A DNA stretch of 45,597 nt from Prosthecobacter sp. (GCA_030833205.1 JAURHS010000012.1:1-45597), one strand, 5' to 3'. Shown: positions 32,398 through 45,498, counted from the stretch's first letter. Notes: generated from the letters alone by a model not told the origin. Translations and numbers: made by a program.

Positions 32398-33394
32398 TGC
32401 ACATGCCGCCCTGCTTGAGGGCCTGGTCATTCCCGCCCATCCGCTTGCGCTCAATGCCGGGCGCAAACTCGATGAGGCCAGGCAACGCGCGCTGAGCCGC
32501 TACTACATCGCCGCCGGCGCCGGAGGCCTGGCCGTGGGCGTGCACACCACCCAGTTTGAAATCCGCCAACCTCAGCACGGCCTGCTGCGGCCAGTGCTCG
32601 AACTGGCCGCCGAAGAACTGCGCCAAGCCAAGCGCCCCCTGGTGGCCATTGGCGGCATCTGCGGCCAGACCGCCCAAGCCCTGAGCGAGGCGCAACTGCT
32701 GCGCGAGCTGGGCTATCACGCCGGCCTGCTAAGCCTGGCGGCATGGCCACAGGCCAGTGAGGCCGAGCTCATCGCCCATTGCCGCGAGGTGGGCGAAGTC
32801 CTGCCCTTGATTGGTTTTTATCTACAGCCTGCCGTGGGCGGCCGCTTGTTGAGCCAGGCCTTCTGGGAGGCGCTGTGCGAATTGCCTGCGTTGCAGGCGA
32901 TCAAGATTGCCGCCTTCAACCGCTATCAAACCCTCGATGTGCTGCGCGCCGTGGCCCGCAGCGGACGCCGCGACATTGCCCTGTACACCGGCAATGACGA
33001 CAACATCATCGCCGACCTCTGCACGCCCTTCACGCTGGAAGGCCGGGAGTTGCGTTTTGTCGGCGGCCTGCTGGGGCATTGGGCCCTGTGGACTCAACCC
33101 GCCGTGCAGTTGCTGCAACGCTGCAAGACCGAGGGCCCCAGCGCCGAGTTGCTCGGCCTTGGCGCGCAGGTCACCGACATGAACGCCGCCGTCTTTGATG
33201 CGGCCAATGGCTTTGCCGGCTGCATTGCAGGCATTCACGAAGTCCTGCGCCTGCAAGGCCTGCTTGAGGGCACCTGGTGCCTCAACCCCCACGAAGGCTT
33301 GAGCCCAGGCCAAGCCGCCGCAATCGCCCGCGTCCGCGCCGCGTATCCTCACTTGCAGGACGACGCGCTGGCCGCCACCTTCGCCCAGCACTGA
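32384..33394 (+). CDS. dihydrodipicolinate synthase family aldolase
   Basis: A 336-residue TIM-barrel lyase of the DapA/NanA superfamily. The Schiff-base lysine is K174 in A-I-K-I-A-A-F-N-R, and the catalytic Tyr is probably the one in I-G-F-Y-L-Q-P-A-V-G-G. The N-terminal strand reads G-L-V-I-P-A-H-P-L-A. The sequence is far from biosynthetic DapA and lacks its G-T-T-G-E motif (here A-V-G-V-H-T-T-Q), so a catabolic keto-acid aldolase role is more likely. ATG 32384 overlaps the epimerase gene by 14 bases, which argues for one pathway and coupled translation. Confidence 0.88.
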   Translation: MGNFNAHAALLEGLVIPAHPLALNAGRKLDEARQRALSRYYIAAGAGGLAVGVHTTQFEIRQPQHGLLRPVLELAAEELRQAKRPLVAIGGICGQTAQALSEAQLLRELGYHAGLLSLAAWPQASEAELIAHCREVGEVLPLIGFYLQPAVGGRLLSQAFWEALCELPALQAIKIAAFNRYQTLDVLRAVARSGRRDIALYTGNDDNIIADLCTPFTLEGRELRFVGGLLGHWALWTQPAVQLLQRCKTEGPSAELLGLGAQVTDMNAAVFDAANGFAGCIAGIHEVLRLQGLLEGTWCLNPHEGLSPGQAAAIARVRAAYPHLQDDALAATFAQH

Positions 33395-33420
33395 TTCACG
33401 CCCCGATCCCTCAAGCCCCC

Positions 33421-33651
33421 ATGCAAGCCTTCTGCCAATTCGTCTCCGTGTGCATCGGCCTGCTTTGTTTTGCGATGACCGTGATCGGCATTCTGCCCGG
33501 ACTCGGCGCCTCGCTGTGGCTCACCCTGAGCCTCTGTCTGGTGGGCGTCATCTTCGGCGCCTTCCCACGCCGAAAAATCGGCCTCACGATCAATGTAGCC
33601 GTGGCCATCGTGGCCATGCTGCGCCTGCTTCTGGGCGGCGGCATTCTTTAG
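33421..33651 (+). CDS. small membrane protein, uncharacterised
   Basis: A 76-residue protein made almost entirely of hydrophobic segments (about 4-26, 28-47 and 54-76) joined by a short basic F-P-R-R-K-I turn. ATG 33421 lies 26 bases after the preceding stop, and the reading frame is open and consistent with local codon use. hemL begins 49 bases later. No family is recognised; it could be a subunit or regulator of a membrane complex. Confidence 0.65.
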   Translation: MQAFCQFVSVCIGLLCFAMTVIGILPGLGASLWLTLSLCLVGVIFGAFPRRKIGLTINVAVAIVAMLRLLLGGGIL

Positions 33652-33700
33652 CGCTGCCCAAGCGCGCAGCCACCGCCCCTCCTCATTTCCCCTCCCCCAA

Positions 33701-34987
33701 ATGCCCAACGGTCCCCTCTCCACCAAGCTCTTTGATCTGGCCAAGCAATACATCCCAGGCGGGGTGAACTCGCCAGTGCGGGCCTTCCGCAATGTCGGCG
33801 GCGATCCTTTCTTTGTGCGCCGCGCCAAGGGCTGCCGCATCTGGGATGTGGACGATCGCGAGAGGATTGATTATGTCGGCACCTGGGGCCCGGCCATTTT
33901 GGGTCATGCGCCCATCCCGGTGATTGAGGCCATTCATCAGGCCGCCAAACAAGGCGTCAGCTTTGGCATCCCCAACCCCTACGAAGTGGAAATGGCGCGC
34001 ACCATCTGCCAATGGGTGCCCAGCATCGAAAAGGTGCGCATGGTCAGCAGCGGCACCGAGGCCACCATGTCCGCCATTCGCCTGGCCCGCGGCTACACCA
34101 AGCGCAACCTGCTGGTGAAATTCGACGGCTGCTACCACGGCCACAGCGACAGCCTGCTGGTGGCCGCTGGCAGTGGCGCCCTCACCCACGGCCATCCCGA
34201 CAGCGCCGGCGTGCCCGCCGACTTCGCCAACCTCACCTGCGTCTTGCCCTTCAATGATGAGGCCGCCCTGGAGGAACTCTTCACCAAACGCGGCGAACAA
34301 ATCGCCGCCCTCATCGTCGAGCCCTACCCGGCCAACGCCGGACTCATCCTGCCCAAGCCCGGCTTTCTGCAAAAGCTGCGCGACATCACCACCAAGCACG
34401 GCAGCCTGCTGATCTTCGATGAAGTGATGACCGGCTTTCGCCTCGCGCGCGGCGGCGTGCAGGAACTCGAAGGCATCAAGCCCGACCTCACCTGCCTGGG
34501 CAAGGTGATCGGCGGCGGCCTGCCCGTGGGTGCCTTTGGCGGACGCGCGGAGATCATGGACCACCTCGCCCCGCTTGGACCGGTGTATCAGGCCGGCACC
34601 CTCAGCGGCAACCCCGTGGCCCTGGCCGCAGGCCTGGCCCAACTGCGCGAACTGGAAGCCAATCAAGGCTTTGCCCGACTGGAGGAAGCCGGCGCCATGA
34701 TGGAGCAGGGCCTGCTTGAAGTGCTCAAGCAAAAGGGCCTGCCCTACCGCTGGTACCGCCGCGGCAGCATGTTCTGCCTGTTCTTCACCGCCCATGAGGT
34801 GCACAACCTCGCTGACGCCAAGACCTCGGACCTGGCCGCCTTCCGCAAGTTCTTCCATCACTGCCTGGATCATGGCGTGTACTTTGCCCCCAGCCAGTTT
34901 GAAACCGGCTTCATCAGCATGGCCCACGAAAAGGCCGACATCGAGCGCACGGCAGAAGTTGCCGCCGCGGCCCTCGCTGCCATTTGA
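33701..34987 (+). CDS. hemL: glutamate-1-semialdehyde 2,1-aminomutase
   Basis: A PLP aminomutase (428 residues) making 5-aminolevulinate, the tetrapyrrole precursor in the C5 pathway. The N-terminus [15 protein letters not shown] and the S-S-G-T-E-A-T motif are diagnostic. The PLP lysine is K268 in [16 protein letters not shown], and D-E-V-M-T-G-F-R supplies the cofactor Asp. The start ATG 33701 agrees with family length. A cupin gene follows 20 bases after the stop; no other haem gene is nearby. Confidence 0.96.
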   Translation: MPNGPLSTKLFDLAKQYIPGGVNSPVRAFRNVGGDPFFVRRAKGCRIWDVDDRERIDYVGTWGPAILGHAPIPVIEAIHQAAKQGVSFGIPNPYEVEMARTICQWVPSIEKVRMVSSGTEATMSAIRLARGYTKRNLLVKFDGCYHGHSDSLLVAAGSGALTHGHPDSAGVPADFANLTCVLPFNDEAALEELFTKRGEQIAALIVEPYPANAGLILPKPGFLQKLRDITTKHGSLLIFDEVMTGFRLARGGVQELEGIKPDLTCLGKVIGGGLPVGAFGGRAEIMDHLAPLGPVYQAGTLSGNPVALAAGLAQLRELEANQGFARLEEAGAMMEQGLLEVLKQKGLPYRWYRRGSMFCLFFTAHEVHNLADAKTSDLAAFRKFFHHCLDHGVYFAPSQFETGFISMAHEKADIERTAEVAAAALAAI

Positions 34988-35007
34988 TTCTCCGCCCCGT
35001 CACCTCC

Positions 35008-35367
35008 ATGGACTCGCCGCGCTTTGCCGTTGCCCAACTCGATGAACTGCCCGCCACCCCCTGCCCCTGTGGGCAGGCCCGCCGCGCCTTCATGGAGCCT
35101 TGGAACACCCTGGCCAGCGTGCACCTCACCGACATCCACCACGACAGCCAAGCCCATTACCACAAGGGCATGACAGAGATTTACATCGTGCTGGAAGGCG
35201 AGGGCCACCTCGAGGCCGACGGCCAGATCATCCCGCTCAAACCCCTGACCACCGTGATGATTCGCCCGGGCTGCGTGCACCGCGCCGTCGGCAAGCTGCG
35301 CATCCTCAACATCCCCATGCCGCCCTTCAACCCGGCGGATGAATTCACCGTCACGCCCGCGTCTTGA
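35008..35367 (+). CDS. cupin domain protein
   Basis: A 119-residue single-domain cupin. Motif 1 is H-Y-H-K-G-M-T-E-I-Y-I-V-L-E-G-E-G and motif 2 P-G-C-V-H-R-A-V-G, giving the His/Glu metal ligands. The N-terminal part carries C-P-C-G-Q-A-R-R-A-F. Single-domain cupins include isomerases, dioxygenases and ligand sensors, so the reaction cannot be named. A TTG overlapping the hemL stop (34984) is in frame, but ATG 35008 is preferred. Probably co-transcribed with hemL; it converges on the methyltransferase gene. Confidence 0.85.
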   Translation: MDSPRFAVAQLDELPATPCPCGQARRAFMEPWNTLASVHLTDIHHDSQAHYHKGMTEIYIVLEGEGHLEADGQIIPLKPLTTVMIRPGCVHRAVGKLRILNIPMPPFNPADEFTVTPAS

Positions 35368-35385
35368 GCGCGCCTGCGCCCCGCC

Positions 35386-36453
35386 TCAGACCTGCCTCTC
35401 CAAGGTGGCAAAGGCCGCCTCAAGCAAGGCCATGGGCTCGCGGGTCTTGGCCAATTGCTCACGCTCCCTGAGGCGGCGCAACAAACGCTCGACGGGCCGC
35501 ACATAGGGATGGCGCGTGAGCAGGTGCGAAAGCACGCTGTGCCCCTCCAAAGTCTGACGCACCTTGGCCGCATTGCCCGGCAGGGGCTGACGCTGCAGCG
35601 CGGGCAAATCACCCTGCGCAGGACGACGCGCCAGCACCGCCACATTGCCGCCATCCGGCGACAACCAAGCCGGTTGCGGCTCCAAGCCCACGCTGCGGCA
35701 GGCATGCTCCAGCGCCGGCCCATTGAAATGAACCAAATGCGCCAAGTGCCAGCGACTCGCGGGAAACACGCAAGTCGCCTCCGCGTGAGGCACCTCCACC
35801 ATCAACCAGCCACCTGGCTTGAGCGCTTCGGCCAGCAAACGCAGGGCCTGCAGCGGATGCTCCAAATGCTCCGCCACATGGAACAGGCTGGCGCTGTCCA
35901 GACTCTGCGGCTCAAGGCGCAAATCCTGGAAGGTCATCACCTCCACGGGCAACAGCAAACTCTCAGCGGCAAAGCGGCCGTAGCCCTCGTTGGGTTCAAT
36001 GCCGCGGGCATCCACCCCAAGGCGGCGCAGCATCCACAGCAACTCACCGCCGCCGCTGCCCAGATCCAAATGCCTTGAACCCTCGCGCAGGAAGGGCCGC
36101 AGACGCGAGCAGCGCTCCGCTGCCACCAAGGCCGAGCGCCAAAGATGCTGCGGCTTGGGTGCCCAGGCACCCTTGTAGGCCACGCGGTACTCGCGGCGGT
36201 AAAACTCCTCGATCTGCTGCGTCGTGGGCCGCGGGTTGGTGAACACAAAACCGCAACCCTCACACAGCACGGTGCGCAGCGGTTTGCCGTCGCGGTCCGA
36301 ATCGGCCACCACTTCAAAATCAACGCTGCCACAGAGATCGCAGGTTGCGATCCGCTGCCAATCGGCAAAGGAGGAGGGGCTTTCAGTGGAGCGGCTCAAG
36401 GCGTTTATCCATGCCCAAGGCAGGGCCTTGCGCAAGCCATGAAACTGGGCCAA
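35386..36453 (-). CDS. class I SAM methyltransferase with N-terminal zinc ribbon
   Basis: A protein of about 355 residues. A four-Cys zinc site (C-D-L-C-G near residue 39 and C-E-G-C-G near 65) is followed by F-V-F-T-N-P-R-P-T, then a Rossmann methyltransferase core with H-L-D-L-G-S-G-G-G-E-L-L (motif I), L-F-H-V-A-E-H-L-E-H-P and P-G-G-W-L-M-V-E-V-P. This arrangement is common in enzymes that methylate sugar or cell-surface precursors. There is no ATG in frame upstream of the zinc ribbon. TTG 36453 (weak AGGGG upstream) or TTG 36399 could be the start; I list the longer form. It diverges from uvrB. Confidence 0.85.
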   Translation of the reverse strand: MAQFHGLRKALPWAWINALSRSTESPSSFADWQRIATCDLCGSVDFEVVADSDRDGKPLRTVLCEGCGFVFTNPRPTTQQIEEFYRREYRVAYKGAWAPKPQHLWRSALVAAERCSRLRPFLREGSRHLDLGSGGGELLWMLRRLGVDARGIEPNEGYGRFAAESLLLPVEVMTFQDLRLEPQSLDSASLFHVAEHLEHPLQALRLLAEALKPGGWLMVEVPHAEATCVFPASRWHLAHLVHFNGPALEHACRSVGLEPQPAWLSPDGGNVAVLARRPAQGDLPALQRQPLPGNAAKVRQTLEGHSVLSHLLTRHPYVRPVERLLRRLREREQLAKTREPMALLEAAFATLERQV

Positions 36454-36485
36454 TTGCAGCCCCTGTGGGCGAAAACCTTTTTCGC

Positions 36486-38837
<2,352 letters not shown>

Positions 38838-38843
<6 letters not shown>

Positions 38844-38870
38844 GCCAAAAGGCGCGTGCCTGGCCTAGGG
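38838..38870. terminator. bidirectional hairpin at convergent uvrB/regulator ends
   Basis: CCCTAGGCCA (38838-38847) and TGGCCTAGGG (38861-38870) are perfect 10-bp reverse complements around a 13-base loop. The uvrB stop TAG (38841-38843) lies in the left arm and the regulator's stop (38865-38867) in the right arm, so both convergent transcripts would fold the same hairpin across their stop codons. No T tract follows on either strand. Confidence 0.55.
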
Positions 38871-40313
38871 GCCGAGCAATTCGCGCAGGCGGCGGCGCAG
38901 GGTGGCGCGGTTCATCTTGAGGGCGGCAGCAAGGCGCGTGGGCTTGTCCTCGAAGTGCTTGAGCAAAGCGATGAGCATGGGGCGCTCCACTTCGGCGAGA
39001 AGGTCTTCGTAGGTGGGCAGATCGTTAGGCTCGCCAGTGAGTCGCAGATCCAACCACTGCAGCAGGGCCTGCTCGAACTGAGCCTGCTGCGGGCTTTGCC
39101 GTGTAGGCTTGCGTTGGCCTGTGCTGGCGTTGATGGCAAGGGCATTGTTGTCGTCATCAAGCGGCGCGCCAGCCTCGGCGATGACCTTGGGCAGGTGACG
39201 CGGCAGCACCTGCGCGCCCGAGCAAAGCGCGGCGGCGTGTTGCATGGCAGCCACCAGCTCGCGCACCTGGCCGGGCCAGAGGTGAGCCTTGAGGGCCTGC
39301 ATGGCCTCGGGGGCAATGCTCAATTCGCGGCCGGGTGCCGCAAGCCCAAGCCAGTAATGGGCCAAGGCCTCAAGGTCGCCTTGACGCTCGCGCAGGGGCG
39401 GCAACTCCACCTGCAACACAGCCAGGCGATAGAATAAGTCCTCGCGCAGCAGCCCAGCTTCCAAGGCGGGGCTCAAGGACAGGGACGAGGTGGCCATCAT
39501 GCGCCAGGGCAGTTCCTCGGGCCATTTGGCAAGCATGGCCTGCAACGGCAGCGGCAAGGCAGCCAACTCCTCGATGAGCAGGCTGCCGCCGTGGGCTTGT
39601 TGGGCTGCGGCCTCCAGCGCTGCGGCCTGATCCTGCGGGGCGTGCTCATCGGCGCGGAACTCCACCCAGGGGCCTTGGCTGCCATGGCGGTGGATGAGTT
39701 GAGCGGCGAGGGATTTGCCGCTGCCATGGGGACCACTGAGAAGGACGGGGGCCTTGGAGCCTGCAGCCTGCGCGATGGCGGCAAACACTCGCTGCATGGG
39801 CGCACTGGCGCCGATCATCATGCGCGCGGCAGGTTGTGTCTGCGGGCTTGCACTGCCACTACCACTGCCCTGGCAGGCAGCCGCAGCGCCAAGCGCCTCG
39901 TCCGGAGTGGTGGCATGGCTGCATTCCTGCAGGCAGGTGCGCAGCGCGGCGCGGACCTCGACAAGATCGAGGGGTTTTAAAAAGTATTCACGCGCGCCGA
40001 GTTGCCTGGCCTTGAGCGCATGCTCCAGCGAGCCATGGGCAGTGATGACCATCACGACAGGCAATTGGCCGCGCTTCCCCTGCTCAGCTTCCTGCATCCA
40101 TTGCTCGAGGACTTTCAGCCCACTCATGTCGGGCAGGCCAATGTCCAAAAGCACGGCAGCCACCTCATGCTTGGCGAGTTTCTCCAATCCGCTTTGACCT
40201 GAGGCAGCCACCAGGGGCTCGGCACCCAGTCTTCGCACCACGGTCGCCAAGGCTGCGGCCAAGGCATATTCATCCTCGATGATGAGCACGCGAGGCAGAG
40301 GGGCTTGGGCCAT
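38865..40313 (-). CDS. NtrC-like response regulator lacking GAFTGA
   Basis: A 482-residue regulator. The receiver (1-125) is intact: I-I-E-D-E (11-15), phosphoacceptor D57 in V-L-L-D-I-G-L-P, T91 and K113. A Ser/Gly linker leads to an AAA+ domain (about 165-380) with Walker A G-P-H-G-S-G-K-S (194-201), a Walker B altered to S-L-L-I-E-E-L, and conserved arginines in L-L-R-E-D-L-F-Y-R-L. The stretch between Walker A and B is only about 45 residues and has no G-A-F-T-G-A loop, which contacts sigma-54. A Fis-type helix-turn-helix closes the protein (about 455-480). ATG 40313 is preferred over a TTG three codons upstream. No histidine kinase is adjacent. Confidence 0.88.
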   Translation of the reverse strand: MAQAPLPRVLIIEDEYALAAALATVVRRLGAEPLVAASGQSGLEKLAKHEVAAVLLDIGLPDMSGLKVLEQWMQEAEQGKRGQLPVVMVITAHGSLEHALKARQLGAREYFLKPLDLVEVRAALRTCLQECSHATTPDEALGAAAACQGSGSGSASPQTQPAARMMIGASAPMQRVFAAIAQAAGSKAPVLLSGPHGSGKSLAAQLIHRHGSQGPWVEFRADEHAPQDQAAALEAAAQQAHGGSLLIEELAALPLPLQAMLAKWPEELPWRMMATSSLSLSPALEAGLLREDLFYRLAVLQVELPPLRERQGDLEALAHYWLGLAAPGRELSIAPEAMQALKAHLWPGQVRELVAAMQHAAALCSGAQVLPRHLPKVIAEAGAPLDDDNNALAINASTGQRKPTRQSPQQAQFEQALLQWLDLRLTGEPNDLPTYEDLLAEVERPMLIALLKHFEDKPTRLAAALKMNRATLRRRLRELLGP

Positions 40314-40453
40314 GAGGGTCAAGGGAGGCTACGATTCAAATCAAACGCACCTTGAGGCACAAGGCGACCAAGCTCAAGCCTGCATGATGGGCCTTGGGCA
40401 AGAAGCGCTCAGTTCATCCGGGCTGCGGTTGAAAAACGACCGCCACATCAACC

Positions 40454-41425
40454 TCAGGGCCCGCCACCCGCTGCCCCATCGCTCCGCGCTGAGGAAGTCA
40501 GGGCCTGGCGGTAAAAGGCCCAGTTGTCCTCACCCAAGGACTTGAGCAGGAGGTTGGGGTCGTGGGGGATGTTGGGCAGTTGGCGGTAAGTGTGCGGGAT
40601 CTGCAGGGCATCGAGATGCTGCTTGAAGGCTCGGTTGAAGCCAAGGGTTTCATCGCGATTGCCGATGACCTGCCGGATGATCAGGCCCTGCTTGAGCTTG
40701 GCGGCGTTTTGCTCGGCCATCCGCCAGGGGCTCTGCGCGCGAAAATACGCCATGTCGCTGCCATAGACCTTTTGGAACACCTCTTCGCGACCCCGCGGGC
40801 CGGCGCGCGGCGCTTCGTGGAAATCCTGCTGCAGCGGACCGGCGCCCAGCAGCGAAACGCCAGCAAAGCATTGCTGATGCTTGAAGCCGAGCCTGGCTGC
40901 GCCGTAGCCACCCATGCTGAAGCCCTCGAGGATGCGGCCCTCGCGCGCGGCCTGAGTGCGGAAGTGGCGATCCATGTGCGGCAGCAGCTCGTTGATGAAC
41001 ATCGTCTCGTGCCGAAAGGAGCCGTCCTTCCAGTCGCACCACATGCCCATGGGCAGGCCGTTGGGAAAGACCAGAATCATCGGCGGGATCTTCTGCTGCG
41101 CCATCGCCTGAGCGTAGCGCGCGCTGACCTGTGCCGCCGCGCCGGGTGAACTGCCACCGCTGCCATGTAGCCAGTAAAGCACGGGGAAGCGGCGCTGCGG
41201 CTGCGCCGCGTACTCAGGCGGCGTAAAGACATAGGCACTGACCTGCGCCCCGGCCGCGCGGCTTTGCCAGAGCAAGCGTTGCAGACCCGAGGCCTGGTCA
41301 GGGGCAGGCAAAACCCATGGGGCTGGGCTGGAGGGTTGGGCCTGCGGCGGCTGGGCATGAACCAACCCCACAGGGCCAAACCAGCCGCATAGCCAGAGCA
41401 GAGGCAACACCAAAGGCCGGATCAT
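40454..41425 (-). CDS. secreted alpha/beta-hydrolase esterase
   Basis: A 323-residue esterase of the EstA/esterase-D-like group. The signal peptide covers about residues 1-24 (cleavage near V-H-A/Q-P-P). F-P-V-L-Y-W-L-H-G-S-G-G is the oxyanion-hole strand; the nucleophile is Ser in G-F-S-M-G-G-Y-G-A; the catalytic His is probably in the N-I-P-H-D-P segment. Such enzymes hydrolyse carbohydrate acetyl or feruloyl esters or S-formylglutathione; export argues for the former. It has GGAGG just upstream of ATG 41425, unusually close. The 140 bases between it and the regulator gene hold no recognised feature. Confidence 0.9.
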   Translation of the reverse strand: MIRPLVLPLLWLCGWFGPVGLVHAQPPQAQPSSPAPWVLPAPDQASGLQRLLWQSRAAGAQVSAYVFTPPEYAAQPQRRFPVLYWLHGSGGSSPGAAAQVSARYAQAMAQQKIPPMILVFPNGLPMGMWCDWKDGSFRHETMFINELLPHMDRHFRTQAAREGRILEGFSMGGYGAARLGFKHQQCFAGVSLLGAGPLQQDFHEAPRAGPRGREEVFQKVYGSDMAYFRAQSPWRMAEQNAAKLKQGLIIRQVIGNRDETLGFNRAFKQHLDALQIPHTYRQLPNIPHDPNLLLKSLGEDNWAFYRQALTSSARSDGAAGGGP

Positions 41426-41594
41426 GCCTCCTTCAACCCCCGCCAGGCGAGCGGGTTGTCAAAATGATTGCAGCCCCTGCCATGATTCCCCACAGGCCTC
41501 CCCCAAGCAATGTCCCACCCCCTGTGGCAAGCTGCAGGCTCAAGGCAAAGCCTTGCCGGCAAAATTAAACTCCAACCCATCTGCAATTCCGCCC

Positions 41595-41990
41595 ATGAGC
41601 AAGCGCTTTCCCTCCGGACCTTGGACTGGCTTTTACACCGAGTCCTTTTCCAAGCAGCAATTCCCCATGAACCTGCAGTTGGTCTTCTCCCACGGCCGCA
41701 TCTCTGGCAGCGGGGACGATGGGGTCGGCAGCTTCACCATCGAAGGACGCTACGATGAGCGAAGCAAGGAGTGCGATTGGATCAAGCAATACATCGGAGC
41801 CCACAAGGTTGCCTACAGCGGCGGCGCCGATCACCATGGCATCTGGGGCCTGTGGCATCTCTGGGGACGCAGCGGCGGCTTTCACATCTGGCCGCTTTGC
41901 TCAGGCAGCGGCAACGATGAAACCCTCGCCATTGAGGAACCGCTACCACTGAAGATCCCCACCAAGGTGCATGCCCTGGCGCAGGCCTGA
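41595..41990 (+). CDS. small uncharacterised beta-rich protein
   Basis: A 131-residue soluble protein with no signal peptide. The pattern is G-P-W-T-G-F-Y, then M-N-L-Q-L-V-F-S-H-G-R-I-S-G-S-G-D-D, G-S-F-T-I-E-G-R-Y-D and K-Q-Y-I-G-A-H-K-V-A-Y-S-G, alternating strands rich in Gly, Trp and Tyr that suggest a small beta barrel. I do not recognise a named family. ATG 41595 is preferred over an in-frame ATG at 41424, which would overlap the divergent esterase start. The nitrilase/DUF192 fusion gene begins 19 bases after its stop, so the two are probably one operon. Confidence 0.72.
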   Translation: MSKRFPSGPWTGFYTESFSKQQFPMNLQLVFSHGRISGSGDDGVGSFTIEGRYDERSKECDWIKQYIGAHKVAYSGGADHHGIWGLWHLWGRSGGFHIWPLCSGSGNDETLAIEEPLPLKIPTKVHALAQA

Positions 41991-42009
41991 AACCTCTCCC
42001 CATCCACCC

Positions 42010-43203
42010 ATGAAACTTGCTCTCTGCCGCCTTGGCCCTGCCGTGGTCAGTCAAGCTGAGGCGCTGCGCCGCCTGCTCGCCACCTATCATCGGGCGCAAC
42101 AGGATGGTGCTGAGTTGATCGTCTTCCCCGAGATGCTCATCGCCTGCACCGGCAAGTCTTCCAAGCACCTGGGCCTTGGGCTTAGAACCATCAAGGCACT
42201 GGCCGCCAAGGTCAGCGGCCCGCCACTGCTGCTGGCTGCCCGCAGCCCTGCTGGCAGGCTTCACCCCGACCTGCCCGGAGAGATTGGTGTTTACGCCCTG
42301 CATGAGGGCAAGGCCGAGGCCCTGACCACGCAAAACAACGGCTCGCAGTGGCTGCAATACCAGGGGCGAAGGATCGAGACCTTCATCACCTACAATCAGT
42401 GGTCGCCCAAGTTATCCATCCTTGAGCGATACCGGGATTATTCGCGCGATCAGGCCTTGATCCAACACGGCGCGTCGCTTGCCCTCGATTTCCACGCTGA
42501 GCCCTGCCCCCAGCCCCCCATGACAGCGCCTCTGCATCCCTACTGGCATGTGGTCACCGGCAAAGAGAATCTCGTTGCCGACAACGGCATCATTCAAGAC
42601 GGCACCAGGATCCTTGCCCAAGGGCAAGGCAGTGAAGGCGATGCCCATGTGGTCGTGGACATCAGCGGCCTGACGGCTCCTGATGCGCCATGCTTTGCCC
42701 AGACGCAGGAGGGCCGGTTGGGCTGCGAGTTGTTTGCGGAAAATGACGGACTGCCGCCGCAGCCGGATTCGCAAGCCAAGGCCAGCCACTGCCTCATTCT
42801 GGGCTGCTCAAGCCTCTGCCCGCTGAGGATCGGCAACCGCACCATCCACGCCCAGATGCAGCGCACGCGCCGGCAGTTTTTCAGTGGCATGATGTTCCGC
42901 CAACCCCTCGGTGATGACGAGGGCATGTTGTTTGTGTTTCCACAGCCCCAGCCGGTGGCCTTCCACATGCGCAACACGCCCTCGCCTCTGTCCATTGCCT
43001 TTCTTGATGCCAAGGGCGTGATTTGCGAGATCCTCCACCTCAAAGCCTTCGACACTCGAACAAGACAGGCCAAAAGCATGCGCATCCAGTATGGTCTGGA
43101 GATGCGCCAAGGTTGGTTCAGGGCTCACCGCCTTGGCGTGGGCGACAGCGTCCTGCCCGCACCGCCTTTGGCAGGCAGCCTTGGGCAGATGGTCTTTGAT
43201 TGA
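42010..43203 (+). CDS. pseudo-nitrilase fused to DUF192
   Basis: A 397-residue two-domain protein. Residues 1-225 follow the carbon-nitrogen hydrolase fold: L-I-V-F-P-E-M supplies the catalytic Glu (E41), and V-T-G-K-E-N-L-V-A-D-N-G matches the usual segment near the C-terminus. The nucleophile strand (normally L-I-C-Y-D) is F-I-T-Y-N here, with Thr127 replacing the catalytic Cys, so amidase or nitrilase activity should be lost. Residues about 270-383 form a DUF192 domain (F-F-S-G-M-M-F-R, G-D-D-E-G-M-L-F-V-F, M-R-N-T-P-S-P-L-S-I-A-F-L-D, Y-G-L-E-M). No signal peptide. I know of no such described fusion. Function unknown. Confidence 0.82.
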   Translation: MKLALCRLGPAVVSQAEALRRLLATYHRAQQDGAELIVFPEMLIACTGKSSKHLGLGLRTIKALAAKVSGPPLLLAARSPAGRLHPDLPGEIGVYALHEGKAEALTTQNNGSQWLQYQGRRIETFITYNQWSPKLSILERYRDYSRDQALIQHGASLALDFHAEPCPQPPMTAPLHPYWHVVTGKENLVADNGIIQDGTRILAQGQGSEGDAHVVVDISGLTAPDAPCFAQTQEGRLGCELFAENDGLPPQPDSQAKASHCLILGCSSLCPLRIGNRTIHAQMQRTRRQFFSGMMFRQPLGDDEGMLFVFPQPQPVAFHMRNTPSPLSIAFLDAKGVICEILHLKAFDTRTRQAKSMRIQYGLEMRQGWFRAHRLGVGDSVLPAPPLAGSLGQMVFD

Positions 43204-43386
43204 TCAACCTCGGAACCAACCGCAACCCACCCATCCGCCTCAGCGCTGCCGAGCAACACCTGCAGGCCTCGGGGGCTCGGGCAGGCGACGGCCGCGAGAA
43301 CAAAAATCCACCTTTCTTGCCTGCTTTCTGGCGCAAGTCCTTGGCGTGAGGCCTCTTTTGGGGCATGGAACAGGCCGCTACGCCCC

Positions 43387-45297
<1,911 letters not shown>

Positions 45298-45341
45298 CCT
45301 GCCCCCCTTAAAACATCGCGTCTCATCCAACTGAAACGACG

Positions 45342-45422
45342 CGCGAATCCGCCCAACGACGCATCACCAAGTGAGGCACCGTTCGTCGCCATCTCACACG
45401 CCCAAGTCATTCGCGAATCCGC
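45342..45422. repeat. 11-bp direct repeat pair, 70 bp apart
   Basis: CGCGAATCCGC occurs at 45342-45352 and again at 45412-45422. Exact copies 70 bases apart in non-coding DNA could be protein-binding sites or remnants of duplication. Confidence 0.5.
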
Positions 45423-45448
45423 TCGCCCGCTCGCCTCTCCTGCCAAGC

Positions 45449-45473
45449 TACAAGGGCAAGATACAAGGGCAAG
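45449..45473. repeat. 12-bp tandem duplication
   Basis: TACAAGGGCAAG occurs at 45449-45460 and 45462-45473, a 13-base period with one spacer base. Confidence 0.6.
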
Positions 45474-45498
45474 GCGCGCCACAGCGAGGGAAGCCCCT

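Noticed and set aside
31324..32466. Upstream extension of the ThuA frame on the minus strand
   Set aside because: Antisense to the epimerase gene; a signal peptide starts at 31323.
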